Positions 11,008 through 23,470 of a stretch of DNA of 64,000 nucleotides are shown one piece after another. Below the pieces are notes generated by a model. It was not told where the DNA came from. It saw nothing but the letters and a program-made list of their open reading frames with translations, and searched no databases. This DNA is from Emmonsiellopsis sp. PD_33 (lineage: Eukaryota; Ascomycota; Eurotiomycetes; Onygenales; Ajellomycetaceae), in contig JANTQF010000196.1 of the NCBI GenBank assembly GCA_032988165.1, positions 1 to 64,000 on the forward strand. The letters are read 5' to 3'. Each line of letters begins with the position of its first letter. The stretch's first letter is position 1. Both the position numbers and the translations under genes were made by a program.

Positions 11008-14000
11008 TCATACCTCATATTTATTCGTGAGGGACGAGAGAATTCGAATATATCGCAGAGAAATGCCCCAATGTGACATCTCCCCAAGAATCTTCCGTCC
11101 TTCCTGAAGAGCCCTGCGCGGACCTTTTGGCCCTGAAATATTCCCAATCCCGGTAATGGTAGCTTTCATGCTTGCACCGTCCTTGACATATAACTGCACT
11201 AGCTCATCATCGGTAGGGCGGTCGAGACGAATGGATGTTGGCATAGCTGAGTCTGAGCTCGCCGGGGATGATTCTCGCCCGTTGTGATTTTCTCTGTTGA
11301 TTTGCTGAGAGAAAGACCCGTACGCCCAGATAGCAAGTGTTGAAAGAAACACATTGGTTGCCTCATAGAAGGCTCCAGTGGAGTAACGTCGGATATGCCA
11401 AAAGCCAACTCCCGCGTGTATCATAGCTAGTCTTGCCTTATATTGGTCCTCTGTTGCCCATTGCCGTATGTGTTGGCGATCAGACCTGACATCTTCTTCT
11501 CTCCGAGATGGGTCTCTCCCTGCCATGAACAGGGCAAGACGCAGAATATGATCGTATGGTGTTAACAGAACTATTCTGGCAAAATGTAAATGGTGGACGG
11601 TTGGGTTCTCTGTCCCCGAACTCGCAATAATACTCATTGCTCTCCAATGAAGAACCTTAAGTAGTCTTAGAATTAGCACGGACCAACCCCTGATAGAGTA
11701 TAAGAAGCAGGGTAAAAATATCAGTTATCTTACATCAATCACATCGCAACTAGCATTTCTCCATTTTTCATATAGAGGATCTCTGAATAATGATTCCCTC
11801 CATGTCATCGCAGATGAATCGATCCGTTCGGCTGTTGGGGACCAACTCAACAGAGGTCGCTGAAGTGAATGTCCGATTTGCCAGAGTTGCCGGTATAAGC
11901 CATGGATGAGGCATATCTTAGCAAATTCCCCAGTCTGTGTCGGGAGCCTCTTTTCCATGAAAAGAATCTGCAACACCTTATGAAGCGAAAGATTATCTAG
12001 TATTTATTTATGAGATAGGAAAATTCAACGAGAAGGAACAACAGTACTTACCTATTATATTCTGAGGAAGTTCACGCCAAGCTCTAGGGCTGGGAGTTTC
12101 CCATACAAATTCCTCGGACGGAAGAAGCATGTCGGTTTCCCACGAAATGCGTGGAGATTGTTGGAAATGATAGGCCATCATAGAGTCGAGGAGCTGATGC
12201 GAGTCAAGTCGTATTAGTATCGATTTATTTTAGCGAACATTTCGAAAGTAGCGACATACCCAAATACCAGCCCGTATTCTAACACGCATTTCGTCTCCTA
12301 CCCAAGCTTGCCAGTCGATTTCAGAAGGAACCGTTGTAACTTTCGCCCTCGAATTGATTCTGTAAAAAGCATCAACGACCTCTCCATAGGTTTTCCGCGC
12401 AAACCTATCAAATCCGTTAAAGCCACTGTAACATAGGCCAATGCAGTTGAGTAATTTTGTGATAATGATTGTTGTGTCGTCAGCGTTAGATATTCCTAGG
12501 GTTTCATCCTAGTTATAGTTAGAAAGCGCGGATGTAAGTTTTTAGGAATGTTGTGGGATAAATTACTACCGTCAAATGGATTGCACGACGAAGGAATTCA
12601 TGCATTGCGATCATTCCAAACTCGAATCCTTCTATTTCTACGTAGTGGCTTCCGATAGCTGCAAGAGAGAGTGCGAGCAGCGGGTGAGGATTGGATTCCC
12701 CGAAGCTTGGTAGATGGAGGAGTGGGAATATGGGATGGAAATGTTGGAAGTACTTTTGTACTAGGCGGTTAAAGGCGTGGAGAGATGGGAAATAAGTAGA
12801 TCCAAAGCATGGAAAGAGAGATGGGGCGACACATGTCTGATGGAAAAGGATAAGCAAGGACTGATACAGTTGCTCGTCAAGATACTGCACTTGCGCCTGG
12901 CAAGTCTCCTCGTCGCCACTTTCCGAATATGACAAAGGCGGAAATTCGAATATGACCCTCGAATGCTGATCACTATGTCTAGAGAAACCAGCAAATGGGG
13001 AGCTTTCTGACAACGGAACTTTTGCTTTCAGGCGCTTCCCATTTCTGGGCAATCTCGCACCATCACCGTCAACATAATAGCCACTTTTGGGTGGGTCTGA
13101 CCCTGCGGATGGCGACATGTGTTCTTGATGGCTCAAATGGTACGTTTCGTGAGACCCGGATTGGGAAGGGGTTCCGTAGGCTGCCTGAGACTCGCCGTAC
13201 TGAGGAAAGGTCGGATCTGGTTCCATCGAGCTGGTGATATTGCCTAGAGGGTAAAGATTCGTTTGTACCTCAATTGGCATCCCTGGAACAAGTTGGGGGG
13301 AAAATTGCATAGGGAGATCTCCTGTATCTGGGTTATCCATTGAGAAATCGGGTGGCAACCAATTGAGAGATGATAACATAGTAGGAGCGAAGTACTGCTC
13401 ATCCAACGCAGACGTGTTTGGATACCTTTGTAGTCTGTTCATATTGACTGAAGTTTGAGGTACCATGTCAATGAGGCCTCTATCATGAATACCACGTGGC
13501 TGTACGGGGTCAAATTCATCGGGATTTGATGTCAGAATATTAGAAATCATAACTGGCATGCCACTGTCGATTGCCACTACATCACCCGAGCGCGAGCATG
13601 GCCTCCGAGGGGAATTGTTCCAATCCGCATCTCCAGTCAAAGCGTCATCAGTCCCCATCCTCAACGCGGGGACTGTAGTGGTTGAAGATAGCCCACCATC
13701 CTCCACGTCCTGAGATAAATTAGATCTGGCGATCTCTCGACTTTTCTGCAAATATCTGCAGTCAATTGCTCTCTTCTTGCATCTTACACACGGGCTGTCC
13801 CCCGTACATTTAACCCGGGCAGACGAACAGCTGACACAGGCCCTCGAGCTTCGCGTGCCATAGGCCCTGCCGCTGGATTGATGGACCTTTTTATGGCGTT
13901 GCAATGCGTCGCTATCATATATGATGGTAAGCCGGCGTCTTTGATAGGAACTCATTCTGCATTTGAGGCAACTTACGTGCGATAAAACGCTTTGCCGCAG

Positions 14001-14152
14001 CCGACATGAGGGCATTGGAACTGACGGTCGTTTGAATGGGCTGTCTCATGCCGTTTGAGATTTTCGGCTCGTCTGAATGCGCGATTGCATATCGAACAGA
14101 TAAAACCAAATCCCTGCCTCGGGACACTACTACGATCAGGAGCAGAAGACAT
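11008..14152 (-). CDS. Transcription factor with two C2H2 fingers, a Zn2Cys6 cluster and a fungal regulatory domain
   Basis: Six exons: 14152-13977, 13911-12570, 12508-12260, 12193-12052, 11996-11734 and 11655-11008 (939 aa). Finger 1 has Cys19, Cys22, His35, His39; finger 2 has Cys47, Cys52, His65, His69 and is completed only after the first splice. A Zn2Cys6 cluster follows at Cys84-87-94-100-103-110. The middle is low-complexity and polar. From about residue 400 the protein resembles the fungal-specific transcription factor domain (LFPCFGSTYFPSLHAFNRLV, HFHPIFPLLHLPSF, then LHWRAMSIIASS and HPLHLHFARIVLLTPY-type helices; here PTVHHLHFARIVLLTPY). Dual C2H2/Zn2Cys6 proteins are a known fungal class. 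It is the last gene before the transposon island and could regulate the neighbouring sugar genes (inference). Confidence 0.85.
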
Positions 14153-14640
14153 GGGTGATTCTAGATTAAACCGGATCAGTCAATGGTAGTTCAAAATAGT
14201 ACAAATGGTAACACCTCACCTTCGGACTCATTCATCCTTTCGTGCTCGGCCATGCCGTACGATAGTGGGATGTATCATTTGGCATTTGAAGAGGATGGAA
14301 GTTGGCGGGGAGAGAATTCCGGTGTCTGGGGAAAGAGGGAGACGGGGCTAACCCTGATGGTTCTAGCGGCCGGGGTCATTTCTAGGCGCAGTTCCAGGCG
14401 TGGCGCCCCCGTGTTTGGGGAAGAGGGACGCCCGCTTTAACTGGAGTTTGGGCATGGATTCGGCTAGTCCTGTCTCTGCTAAAGGACCCGCCATACTGGT
14501 CCAGTGACTCACTAACAATATGCTAGCAATTAGATCCATCACAAAATATCTTTAAAATCAAACTCCACACAAGATAGTTATTTGTGGAGCGAAGCAGAGC
14601 AATATATATGTTAGCTTAATCCCTGTCATTTGTGGATCCC
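14153..14640. other. Promoter side of the dual-finger regulator; edge of normal composition
   Basis: Normal base composition with ordinary CpG content up to about 14.6 kb, where it changes abruptly to AT-rich, CpG-poor sequence. No gene seen. Confidence 0.55.
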
Positions 14641-14955
14641 TTGTCCTAATTGAGAAGCTTGGCAGAATGGTGTGATCTAATTGGTGCAAATTTGAAGTTT
14701 GGTCCTGTGACCTAAGTGAAGTGCAATTCACCTTTCCTTTTGTGGCCTAGTGCTGGTTTTTAGGGCCTTAATGTGTTTAATCCACCTCCTTATCTCCCTC
14801 AACCTCCTCACCCCTCTCACCCTACCCCTTTCACCCTACCTCTCTCACCCTACCCCTCTTACCCTATATTTATTATATGTTTAATAGCTATCTTGACACT
14901 CTCTAGCATCATTTTATTAGTTTATAGCTCTTGAGTCTTTATATCACCTATAATA

Positions 14956-17900
14956 ATGGATCCTGCATCAAAAAAATGCAGCCATTGCAAGCAAATCAAA
15001 ACTCTTAATCAATTTCTCTTGTTGTAAAATCAAGCTATTATTATAGCTCTATACCTTGAATGCTACACTTAGAGAACCCAGGTCTTTCTTTCAGGTTCTT
15101 AATCTATATAAATACTAATAGATATCTTTATCTAGAGCTATTAATATATCTAAGATGTTAGCTAGAATGATGAATCTAACCTCTTATCTTAGCTGTAATC
15201 TTTATTAACTTTATTGATAGTTTCAACATTCAAACACTGCAGCTGTTATTATAAGGATATACTTCTTAATTAGTTTCTATCTTTACAGAGTTTAATAATC
15301 ACTATGGCTGTGTGCCTTAAATGTTATACTTATCTTTCTCAGGTTTTACAGCTTTTTAAATCCTTATTTAAGACTACCTACTAATAGATTTCTAGAGTTA
15401 TAGTTGTGTTGGAGATCCTAAGAATGAAACTGCTGAGTCTGATCTCTTATCTCAGTCTTAATCTTAAAAATAGTTCATATAGTTTATAGCTACTTTTCAA
15501 GCCTGCAAATGTGTTGATATAGATACATTGTTAGAAGTTAAGTTTTTTTACTGTGAAGTCCACAGCTCAGATGCTTTATTACTCATAAAGGTCTATCAGG
15601 AGCAGAATAAGATCTGCAGAACTTACTGTATGACTAGATGTGATAAGTAAGATTTCTTACTGATTTCTTCATTGAGTAGACTTTGATGCCTCCCCTTTTT
15701 GATGATTAATATATAGATTGCCTCTTCTGCTTAAAATTTTCTAAACCCCTCTTCTTTACTGTTCTGTCTGTTCTTTATCTCATCCTTCAGCTAATTACCT
15801 ATCTCACCTCAATTTGCTTTTACAGCCCCATTACATATAGGTTCCCTGCAAACCACATTTATAATCTTGCTGTCACCTTTGACCTCTTACAGCCCTGCTG
15901 ATTCTTTTGTTAATTATAATTAGCTCATTCTAAGAGTTAGTAATTCTCTAGCATTCTGCCAAATCTCATAACCTGAGATGACCATGTCCATTGACACTGC
16001 AGATATAGAAGCCCTTGAAACCATCTGAGAATATAATTATTTATAGGTAACTATTACTTAAGACCTATCAATGAATATTAACAGCTCTATATTTCTTAAT
16101 GATCTGGCTCTTAACCCCACTGATTAGCAGTATATCAAAGTCTTTCATGCTACCCTTAATGACCTTAAGATGGAGCTTTGCACTTATTGTAAGCACTGCT
16201 GATTTAATATGCATTTTAATGATAATTATGTATATTAACACTGTGTCTATATTAACCTAAAGAGATAGCCTGAAGATCCTCATATATTTTCTAAGGATAA
16301 TAATCTGAATCTAGGTGAAGTTGATGTAGATTTACTGGCTCTTAGCCAGATTGAAGAAATGCTTATCTCTTAAGTTCATATCTTAATTGAGGTTTATCAG
16401 GTGTGAGGTCACCAATACAAGTATAAGGGCTATATTGTTAGTTTTCTATGTGATACTGGTCATATTTATAATACCCTGCTATTGCTTTCCTGGGACCTCA
16501 ACATAATTATTCTCAAGCCTTTAAATTTCAATGATGATCTCTGCCTTCAGTATCAGTTTCATCAAGATTTTACAGTTTGTAAAGGTGTAGTTGCTAAGTG
16601 GTTGATCTACTTACATAAAAACCATTCAAGCTATAGAGATATAGTTATTAATGAAGTAGCATGAAATCAACTATCTGAAAATAGTAATATTACTAATTAA
16701 ATTCCCTTTCATAAACTTAATGAGTAGGAACTCATCAAAGATCATAACTTCAGCCCTGAGAAAGATGACCAGTTAGATACTAATAACCTTAATATGCTAT
16801 CTGAATACTCTGCTGTTTCTGATCTCTTAGTTTTATAATCTAAAGTTAAGTAACTCTATCATGAACTTGATATCTCTAAGCTCTTTAATCACTTAACTCT
16901 CCCTACAGCTCAAAACACATTCTTAAGTGAGTTTAATAATACCTACCCTTTATTCTTTTGGGTCTTCTTAACTCTTTTCCCCAAGGATGAGGCTGAATAT
17001 CTACTTCCCCATTAATGGTCCATTAATCTTATAGACTATATATAGTTCCTGCTTAAATACTATAACAGCTATTTCACCTATCATAGTTGATTTTACTATA
17101 TTCTTTTTAACATTCTTTTCTGCAAGTAAATTAGCACTCATGGTTAGTTCTTCTATAATCAGACTGACATAAATCTTAAGGACCTCACATTGTAAGAACT
17201 TCAGGCTACTTTTACTACTAATACCCCTGAATCTGCAACAATATTAAACTCACTTACATGCTTTACTGGGAGTCTTTATGGGACTCAGCCATTTTAGGGA
17301 GCTAAATACCACCAACTCTAGGTTTATATTTGTAATATTAGCTCTCCAAACCTTTTCCTCACTCTTTCAGCCACTGATCACCACTGGGATGATTTAATGC
17401 ATTACTTCCCTAGCTACTCCACTTTTTAGTAAGCTAATATGAACCTTTAAAGACTCAAGTTTGCAAGAGATAACATCTGAGACTATCCAGTAATTATTGC
17501 TCATTATTTTCATTTACATCTTGTCATTTTCAAAGATAAGGTCCTTGGGCCAAAATTCAACATTATTGACCACTGGACCTGTTATGAATAGCAAGGCCAT
17601 GAGTCAGTTCACTCACACAGTGTGTTTTGATGTGAAGATGCCCCCAATTCAGAGATTGATAGAATGAATGAGAGTGCCCATTAAGTCTTTACAGACTACT
17701 GAGAGGAAATTATCACAGCTCAGAACTCTGAGTTAAATCACACACTGCAGCCTGAAGATCTTAGATCAGCTCTATCACTAAGTCTTTTGGATCAGTTAAA
17801 TATTATTTAATATTTATCTTTAGTTTTAAATTGGGTCTAATGATATCATTGCAGCTCAAAGTACTACATCTATAAGTAGTAGGCTATGAGCTAGCTTCAA

Positions 17901-18097
17901 TATAAATTTTACTTCTCTCATCCATGCTACTCAGACTTCATCATTCAAAAGCTTATAGAGAGTAATTACTATTACCTACACCCCCATCAAAATGACCCCA
18001 TTTTGAATAACTATAACCACTTGATGACTGTTAGCTGGCTTGTAAATACTGATATTACCTTCTGCACTGGCAACTGTGCAGTTCTGAACTATTTGTC
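14956..18097 (+). pseudogene. Helitron Rep-helicase gene, 5' half (Rep domain), decayed
   Basis: A reading frame starting at ATG 14956 opens with a CxxC-rich start (CSHCKQIKTLNQF), followed to about 15.7 kb by further degenerate Cys-pair modules. From about 15.98 kb it follows fungal Helitron proteins: a Cys-rich N-terminal domain (LCTYCKHC), then the Helitron_like_N region with PNLFLTLSATDHHWDDL near 17.35 kb. The HUH motif VHSHSVF lies near 17.61 kb and WLVNTDITFCTGNCAVLNY ends at the break at 18097. Helitron Rep nicks and transfers single strands during rolling-circle transposition. Many TAG and TGA stops make it non-functional. The 3' half lies at 33721-36020, beyond a 15.6-kb insertion. 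The 5' terminus of the Helitron was not located. Confidence 0.8.
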
Positions 18098-18099
18098 TA

Positions 18100-18122
18100 T
18101 ATTGGCAAAATTTTTTTTAGCT
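18100..18122 (+). repeat. Left terminal inverted repeat of the 15.6-kb element
   Basis: It pairs imperfectly with 33697-33720. TA precedes it at 18098-18099. Confidence 0.7.
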
Positions 18123-18488
18123 AGGTACTAGCTAGGAGTAGGTTATCAATCTTAGCAGACTTTAACAGCTTAGCTCATGTGTTTGATCTGAGCACAGGCC
18201 TGGTAATTAGAGCTAGCTAAGGGCCTAATATTTCCACAAATTACACACACAGTCCTTCTTACAGCTAGTATATATTACTTATACTTTCTGGAACCTACAA
18301 TACTCATAGTCTACCCACACACTCTACAATCAAACATCACACAATATCAATTGTCTTTGTCACAACCACCCTCTTTCCAAAGTTGCCACCATGTTCACAG
18401 ACTATACCTATCACACAAATCTTATCAATTACAAATAGTTTGCCACCCATGCCACAGATAGAAACCACACAATTTCTGCCAAACCACA

Positions 18489-18712
18489 CACTAACATACT
18501 ATCCCTAACTCAAGCTAAGAATAGTAAATGTAGCATTACCATACTCTTCTCAGCTTCTACTGAAGACAATAAATTCAGCAGTACTGTACTCTTCTCAGCT
18601 TCAGTTAAAGACAGTTAATGTAGCTATGCCATCCTCTTCTCAGTTTAAGTTAAGGATAGTAAATGTAGTGCTGGCATCCTCTCCTCAGCTTAAGCTGAGA
18701 ACAGTAAACACC
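18489..18712. repeat. 45-bp minisatellite, about five copies
   Basis: Units start near 18489, 18534, 18579, 18624 and 18669. Most carry a version of CTCAGCTTAAGCTGAG, perfect in the last unit (18684-18699). The array lies 390-610 bp inside the left end of the 15.6-kb element, the position expected of subterminal transposase-binding repeats. Confidence 0.75.
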
Positions 18713-19299
18713 TGGTTATATTAATATAGTTGATATTAGTAAACTGCAAACATAATAAATACTACTTAATATCCTCTAGATCATCAATTGAATTGACAAA
18801 AGCACTTTCAACAAACTGTGTCTCTTCCTCCTTAACTATTATCTCCCTTCCTGCTACCTTAATCACCTTCTTCCACAAGATCTCAGCTATCTTTACTCAT
18901 TGCAACTCTCCCTATTTACACCATGTATTATACATTTGCTTGTATATACCTACATGGTCAGTTAGCACTAATCACTGCAACATAGTAACTAGCAAATAAG
19001 AACTTATGCTTGCTCTGAAAAGCCTCTGCCTTGCATACTTTATGTGTCCCTATCCCTTCATACTCTATTATTACATGGTATATCCCACCTGCTACCACTG
19101 CCACTACCCCTGCTGGAATTGAATTAAACCACTTTGCTGTTAGAGGCAGAACACCAAGTCCAAATTCTTTCTAGCTAAAGAAACACTTTGCAATTTCTTG
19201 TATAATAACATTAGATAGGAAATGACTCTTTACATCCTATACACTAAGATATTCAAGTTAGTACAAGCATGTATATATACTGATTCCTATGATATATAC

Positions 19300-20642
19300 C
19301 TTTCCTTCCTCAGATACAGCTGTAAAGTTATCATCCCTCAATAACTGCACAATTTATACCCTTAAATTACTGGATTCAGTAAAGTGGTATGCATCTACCA
19401 CCTCATAAAATTGAACATTGAAATGTACCCATCAGGTACCCACATCATCAATAATCTGTTGCATGTTAGATAGTCTTCCATCTAGTACTAGTGAACTTCA
19501 ATTAAGGATATCATATACATACCTTTCTTGCCTCTTCTGATGATGAGATTCAAGATGTTTTATCCTCATTATTAACCTCCAACCCAAACTTATTCTTATT
19601 CTGATTATTATAATCCCTAGTAAATAGCTAAGTACTGAGGACCAGGTGATTTGTATGGTTCTTACCTACTGTTAACAGCCATGGTGTTAGGTGTGCATCA
19701 ACCTTGTGTTCCCAGTTAACCCTAATAAATAGCCATGTGGACAAGAGGTCCTTTACTATGTTTAAAACTCTTCTATTTATTACTGAACAGTCTGCCTTAT
19801 TTCATCTTATAACCTCTGTCCAACCCAAGTCCTAGATAACATTTTCACCTGCAAGTTCATAGTATGACCCTGCAGCTAAATCAAGCTCTGATCTATCTTC
19901 ACCCCCTAAATCAGTACTTCCATCATCCAATATAGGTTGTGATAGGGCATCATTAGTCCTCTACCTCTTAAAACCTCTATCTGCATTTAGGTTAAAATCA
20001 TCATCAGAAAAATTCTACTCTATAGTTCCTAGCAGTCAGCATTCCTTACATAGAAAGATAGAATAATAAATCATACTTATTACATCATCATAACACATTA
20101 ATTCTTCTAACTCCTTTAACCCCTCTGTGTCAATCTCTATATCACCACTGTGACTCTTGAAGCTCTGCTACAAACAAGTTTGTTGATGGTTAGCCCAACT
20201 CAGACATGTATTAAGACCTTTGAATTGACTTAAGATGGTTGATAATGACCATGGAAAGTTACTGTTACTCACTGTTAGTTATGATGCTTGTGGATGTCTA
20301 GCTGATGATTCCTAAACCTCTAAATGTTAATAAGAACTAGTATTAGAAGGATATAGGTAAATAATCAACTCAAAATACATTCTATTACTCTAATAGAGCC
20401 AGGTTAATAGCATTACTCTGAGAACTAATTTGTTCATCAGGCTGATGACATCCATCCTATTGACCTGAACCAGAAGGTCTTAATAATAATAATACTAATT
20501 AGCTAGCTGCAATATTTTGACTATTATTAGTACCCATCTTCCTACAAGGAGGTGAGGATACTAACATTCTCTCAACAGCCTGAAAATCATACTTCTAATC
20601 ATCAACTACATTCACTTTAGATTATTTCTGTGGTGAAGTCAT
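19300..20642 (-). pseudogene. Unrecognised decayed ORF in the 15.6-kb element
   Basis: From an ATG at 20642 the minus strand reads MTSPQK then continues with stops and at least one frame change. An acidic stretch (ADRGFKR, ILDDGSTDLGGEDRSELDL) and FGLEVNNEDKTS can be followed to about 19.5 kb. I do not recognise a family. It has the same orientation as the transposase and the SNF2 gene, so it may be a fourth cargo gene. The left limit is uncertain. Confidence 0.35.
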
Positions 20643-20692
20643 TCTACTCTCATTTGGGTTCTATTATCTTGCATTCAGTATGTTATCAGCAG

Positions 20693-20873
20693 ACAGACCT
20701 CAGCTTAAGCCCAGCTCTAGCTTAAGTGAAGGATTGTATAGAACTTGGGTGGGTAGTTAAAACTTATATTAGTTGTGACTGGGGTGCAGGAAGTGCCTAT
20801 GATGTTCCAGTCAGTATATTTCAAGTATAGAGTTCTTAGCTTAAGTTAGGACTGGGCTTAAGCTGAGGTCTGT
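20693..20873. repeat. 181-bp foldback with perfect 22-bp inverted ends
   Basis: Arms 20693-20714 and 20852-20873 are exact reverse complements, starting ACAGACCTCAGCTTAAGC. A second, imperfect CTTAAG pair lies just inside (about 20722 and 20836). No clear target duplication is visible. The arms share the AGCTTAAGC core with the dispersed palindromes of the host element. Confidence 0.7.
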
Positions 20874-20886
20874 ACACAGTCTTGAG

Positions 20887-21254
20887 TAGTATTATTTTTT
20901 TTTGGGTTTGGGTTGAAAAACTGCCTCAGGTGCCTGCCTGAATGGGTTATCAGGTCAGGGGGGGTCAACCTGAAAAGCCTGTTGCGGGTTGGCACTAGTC
21001 CCAAATAGGCCTAGCACCAGCTGTATTAGGCTTAGCATGTTCCAAATCTGGGTTAGCATGCCAAGTCCCAACGCCACTAACCATATTGGGCATGTGCCAA
21101 GCCTAATATGGCCAGCACTAGGCCTATTTGGGACTAGTGCCAACCCGTCAGGTTTGAAAAAGCCTGTCAGATTTGGCACCTTGGGCCTGATATAGGGCTT
21201 TTTTCTTTTCAGGTTTGAAACCCAGCAGGTTTGCAGGTCAGATTTATAACACTA
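20887..21254. mobile_element. 368-bp hAT MITE with perfect 8-bp target duplication
   Basis: The duplication GTCTTGAG is at 20879-20886 and 21255-21262. The ends begin TAGTATTA and, on the other strand, TAGTGTTA, matching the ends of the 10.9-kb hAT element (TAGTGTTG/TAATGTTG). The left inner sequence GGTTGAAAAACTGCCTCAGG and the right inner GGTTTGCAGGTCAG are also shared with that element. The core is a foldback with perfect 26-bp arms (20986-21011 and 21121-21146). It has no coding capacity, so it needs a transposase in trans. It keeps three CpGs. Confidence 0.88.
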
Positions 21255-22570
21255 GTCTTGAGTCTGTAGTTCATACTCACCTAAGATTCTTATATGATGT
21301 TGATGTTTGATTGGGTGCAACAATAGGCATGAAAGAAGAAGAAGAAAGTTGGGGAGTAAGAAGTACTGACAAACTTTACCTGTAAAGTAAAGTTTATGTT
21401 CATGTAAGTGAGAATATAAATAAAGAACCACACATAATGTATCATCTATTAATTAGTAACAGACATGAGTGCCTCTTTTTACTAGCAAGTTCAAGTTAGC
21501 CTTCTTCTTCTGGTAGTATCAATAACAGTAAATTATAATATACACACTGAAAACTCCAGCTTCAATACAATTTATTCTACTTTACTGATGATATAGAACT
21601 TATATTATCTTCATTTATTAGCATTCATCTCTTTCATTACTATTTGAAAAGAATGTTCATTACATATCTGCACTGAATCAAACTAACTGAAGCTCAGATA
21701 CCATATTTTGTACTGATTGTGGGTTATTAAAAGCTTGCTTTTAATAAGTCAGTAAAGAAGGTTTAACTGTACACAGTTCAAGTCATTTCATATGTTAGTT
21801 TTCTTTCTATTTGCCTCTAGTATTAAATTATCTATCAGACACATTACTGCTGAACCCATTTCAAGATTGTGTATGGTAACCTGCTGAGTACATTATCTTG
21901 TTAAAATCCTCTCCTGCTACTCTTACCTCTGAACATTCAGGTTGGCAATGCTATCCTAATCCTCTGATTAGCTATTCAGTGATGTGCAGTAATTATTTTG
22001 ATTAGAAGTCACTGTGCTGTCCAGCAACCTCTCATTCCTTCATAACTTGTGTTGTCTCTGATTGTTCTTGCACCACTATGCTATGACATTCAGGCAATTT
22101 TCCCTGACTGGGAATGGGATATTTTGGAATATCCTAGGATAACTCTCAAACACATACTTAAACATCAGTGGCAGTTTCCCCTTACTTTACTTCCTTTGTA
22201 AATTCAAATCAAGAAGCCTATACTTTGCTATTCCTCTCTTCAATGATGTATATATATTATGATATGCTGCACTATCAACCTTTAAGAATGCCTTAACCTT
22301 GGGTATTGTTTACTCACATAGTATGGCCTGTGACATGTTCAAAAAACTCATGTATTATGGATGAGAGGTTAAAGAGATGCACAATTTATATGCATAGTAT
22401 GAAAAAAAAATAACAGGAACATGAAAATTGAATGTAGCAACAGACAAGTAGATTATATTATTATAAACACATGATAATCATTTATTTATGTACAGACCAC
22501 ATTATTTCTACTCTAAATATCATACAACATGGGAAGTACATCCCTTAGCTTAAGCCAGGCTGCCCTGAAT
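21255..22570. other. No gene recognised
   Basis: AT-rich, CpG-free sequence inside the 15.6-kb element. No ORF over 100 aa and no motif I can name. One dispersed palindrome copy sits near 22543-22557. Confidence 0.5.
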
Positions 22571-23010
22571 GGGGTATAAAATATAATATAAGGTGATAAC
22601 TGACATTGTCATCCATCTTCTCACCACAATGATTAGGGAGATAGATGATGACTTTTTTGAAACTAAGTGCATCATAACAGGCCAACAGCATTCAAAGTTC
22701 AAACCATGCAGTGGGTACTGGTAATAATTTATATTTGATTTCATACTAGCATACAAACTCCTCTGTGTGGCAGTACTGTGGGTGAACCACCATAAAGGGG
22801 GTATAAAATATAATATAAGATGATAATTGACATCATCATTCATCTCCCCATCACAATGATTAGAAAGATGAATGACAACTTTTTTGAAACTGAGTGCATT
22901 ATAATAGGCCAGCAGTGTTCAGAGTTCAAATCACATAGTGGGCAGTAATAATTTATATTCAATTTCATACTAGCATACAAACTCCTCCATGTGGCAGTAC
23001 TGTTGGTGAA
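22571..23010. repeat. Direct tandem duplication, period 226 bp
   Basis: Units 22571-22796 and 22797-about 23010 start with GGGGTATAAAATATAATATA and end near CTGTGGGTGAA/CTGTTGGTGAA. They differ mostly by C/T and G/A changes. Confidence 0.8.
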
Positions 23011-23329
23011 TTTAGTATTAGAGTGTTAAGGTCTCATTGGCTTGACATGAGGGGTGAGGCAGTCAGATTATATATATATATTTCCAAGGATGTACATCAC
23101 AACACAGCAGTATAATACTACTACCATAATTAATGTATCTAGCACTATTTAACTTTCCATGAGGAATTATGCTATCTTTAACAATGCAATCATGTAGTAT
23201 CATCAAATTTTAATGTGTTTTAGTCTAATAATAGGATCCCATCTGTCTTGAATGATGCCATGAATGAGAGATTTACTAAAGCATGTATGTATATATTTTA
23301 GACCACACTAAAAGTATCATTCACCTCAG

Positions 23330-23420
23330 TGGTCAAGTGGCTCAGTGAGGGTCAAAATCATGTCACCCAACATTGAATGTCAGTTCAAATTAATATAATT
23401 CCATTAACCCCTTTTTTTTT
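23330..23420 (+). repeat. Possible tRNA-derived SINE fragment
   Basis: An A-box-like AAGTGGCTCAGTGAGG is followed about 45 bp later by a B-box-like AGTTCAAATT and then a T-run at about 23408. It does not fold as an intact tRNA by eye. Low confidence. Confidence 0.2.
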
Positions 23421-23470
23421 ACCAACCCACCATAAAGGCCAGTAAAATCACTACAGTGCAATGTGGCTGT

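Noticed and set aside
18489..18712. CRISPR-like regular repeat array
   Set aside because: The 45-bp units are contiguous without unique spacers, in a eukaryotic transposon.
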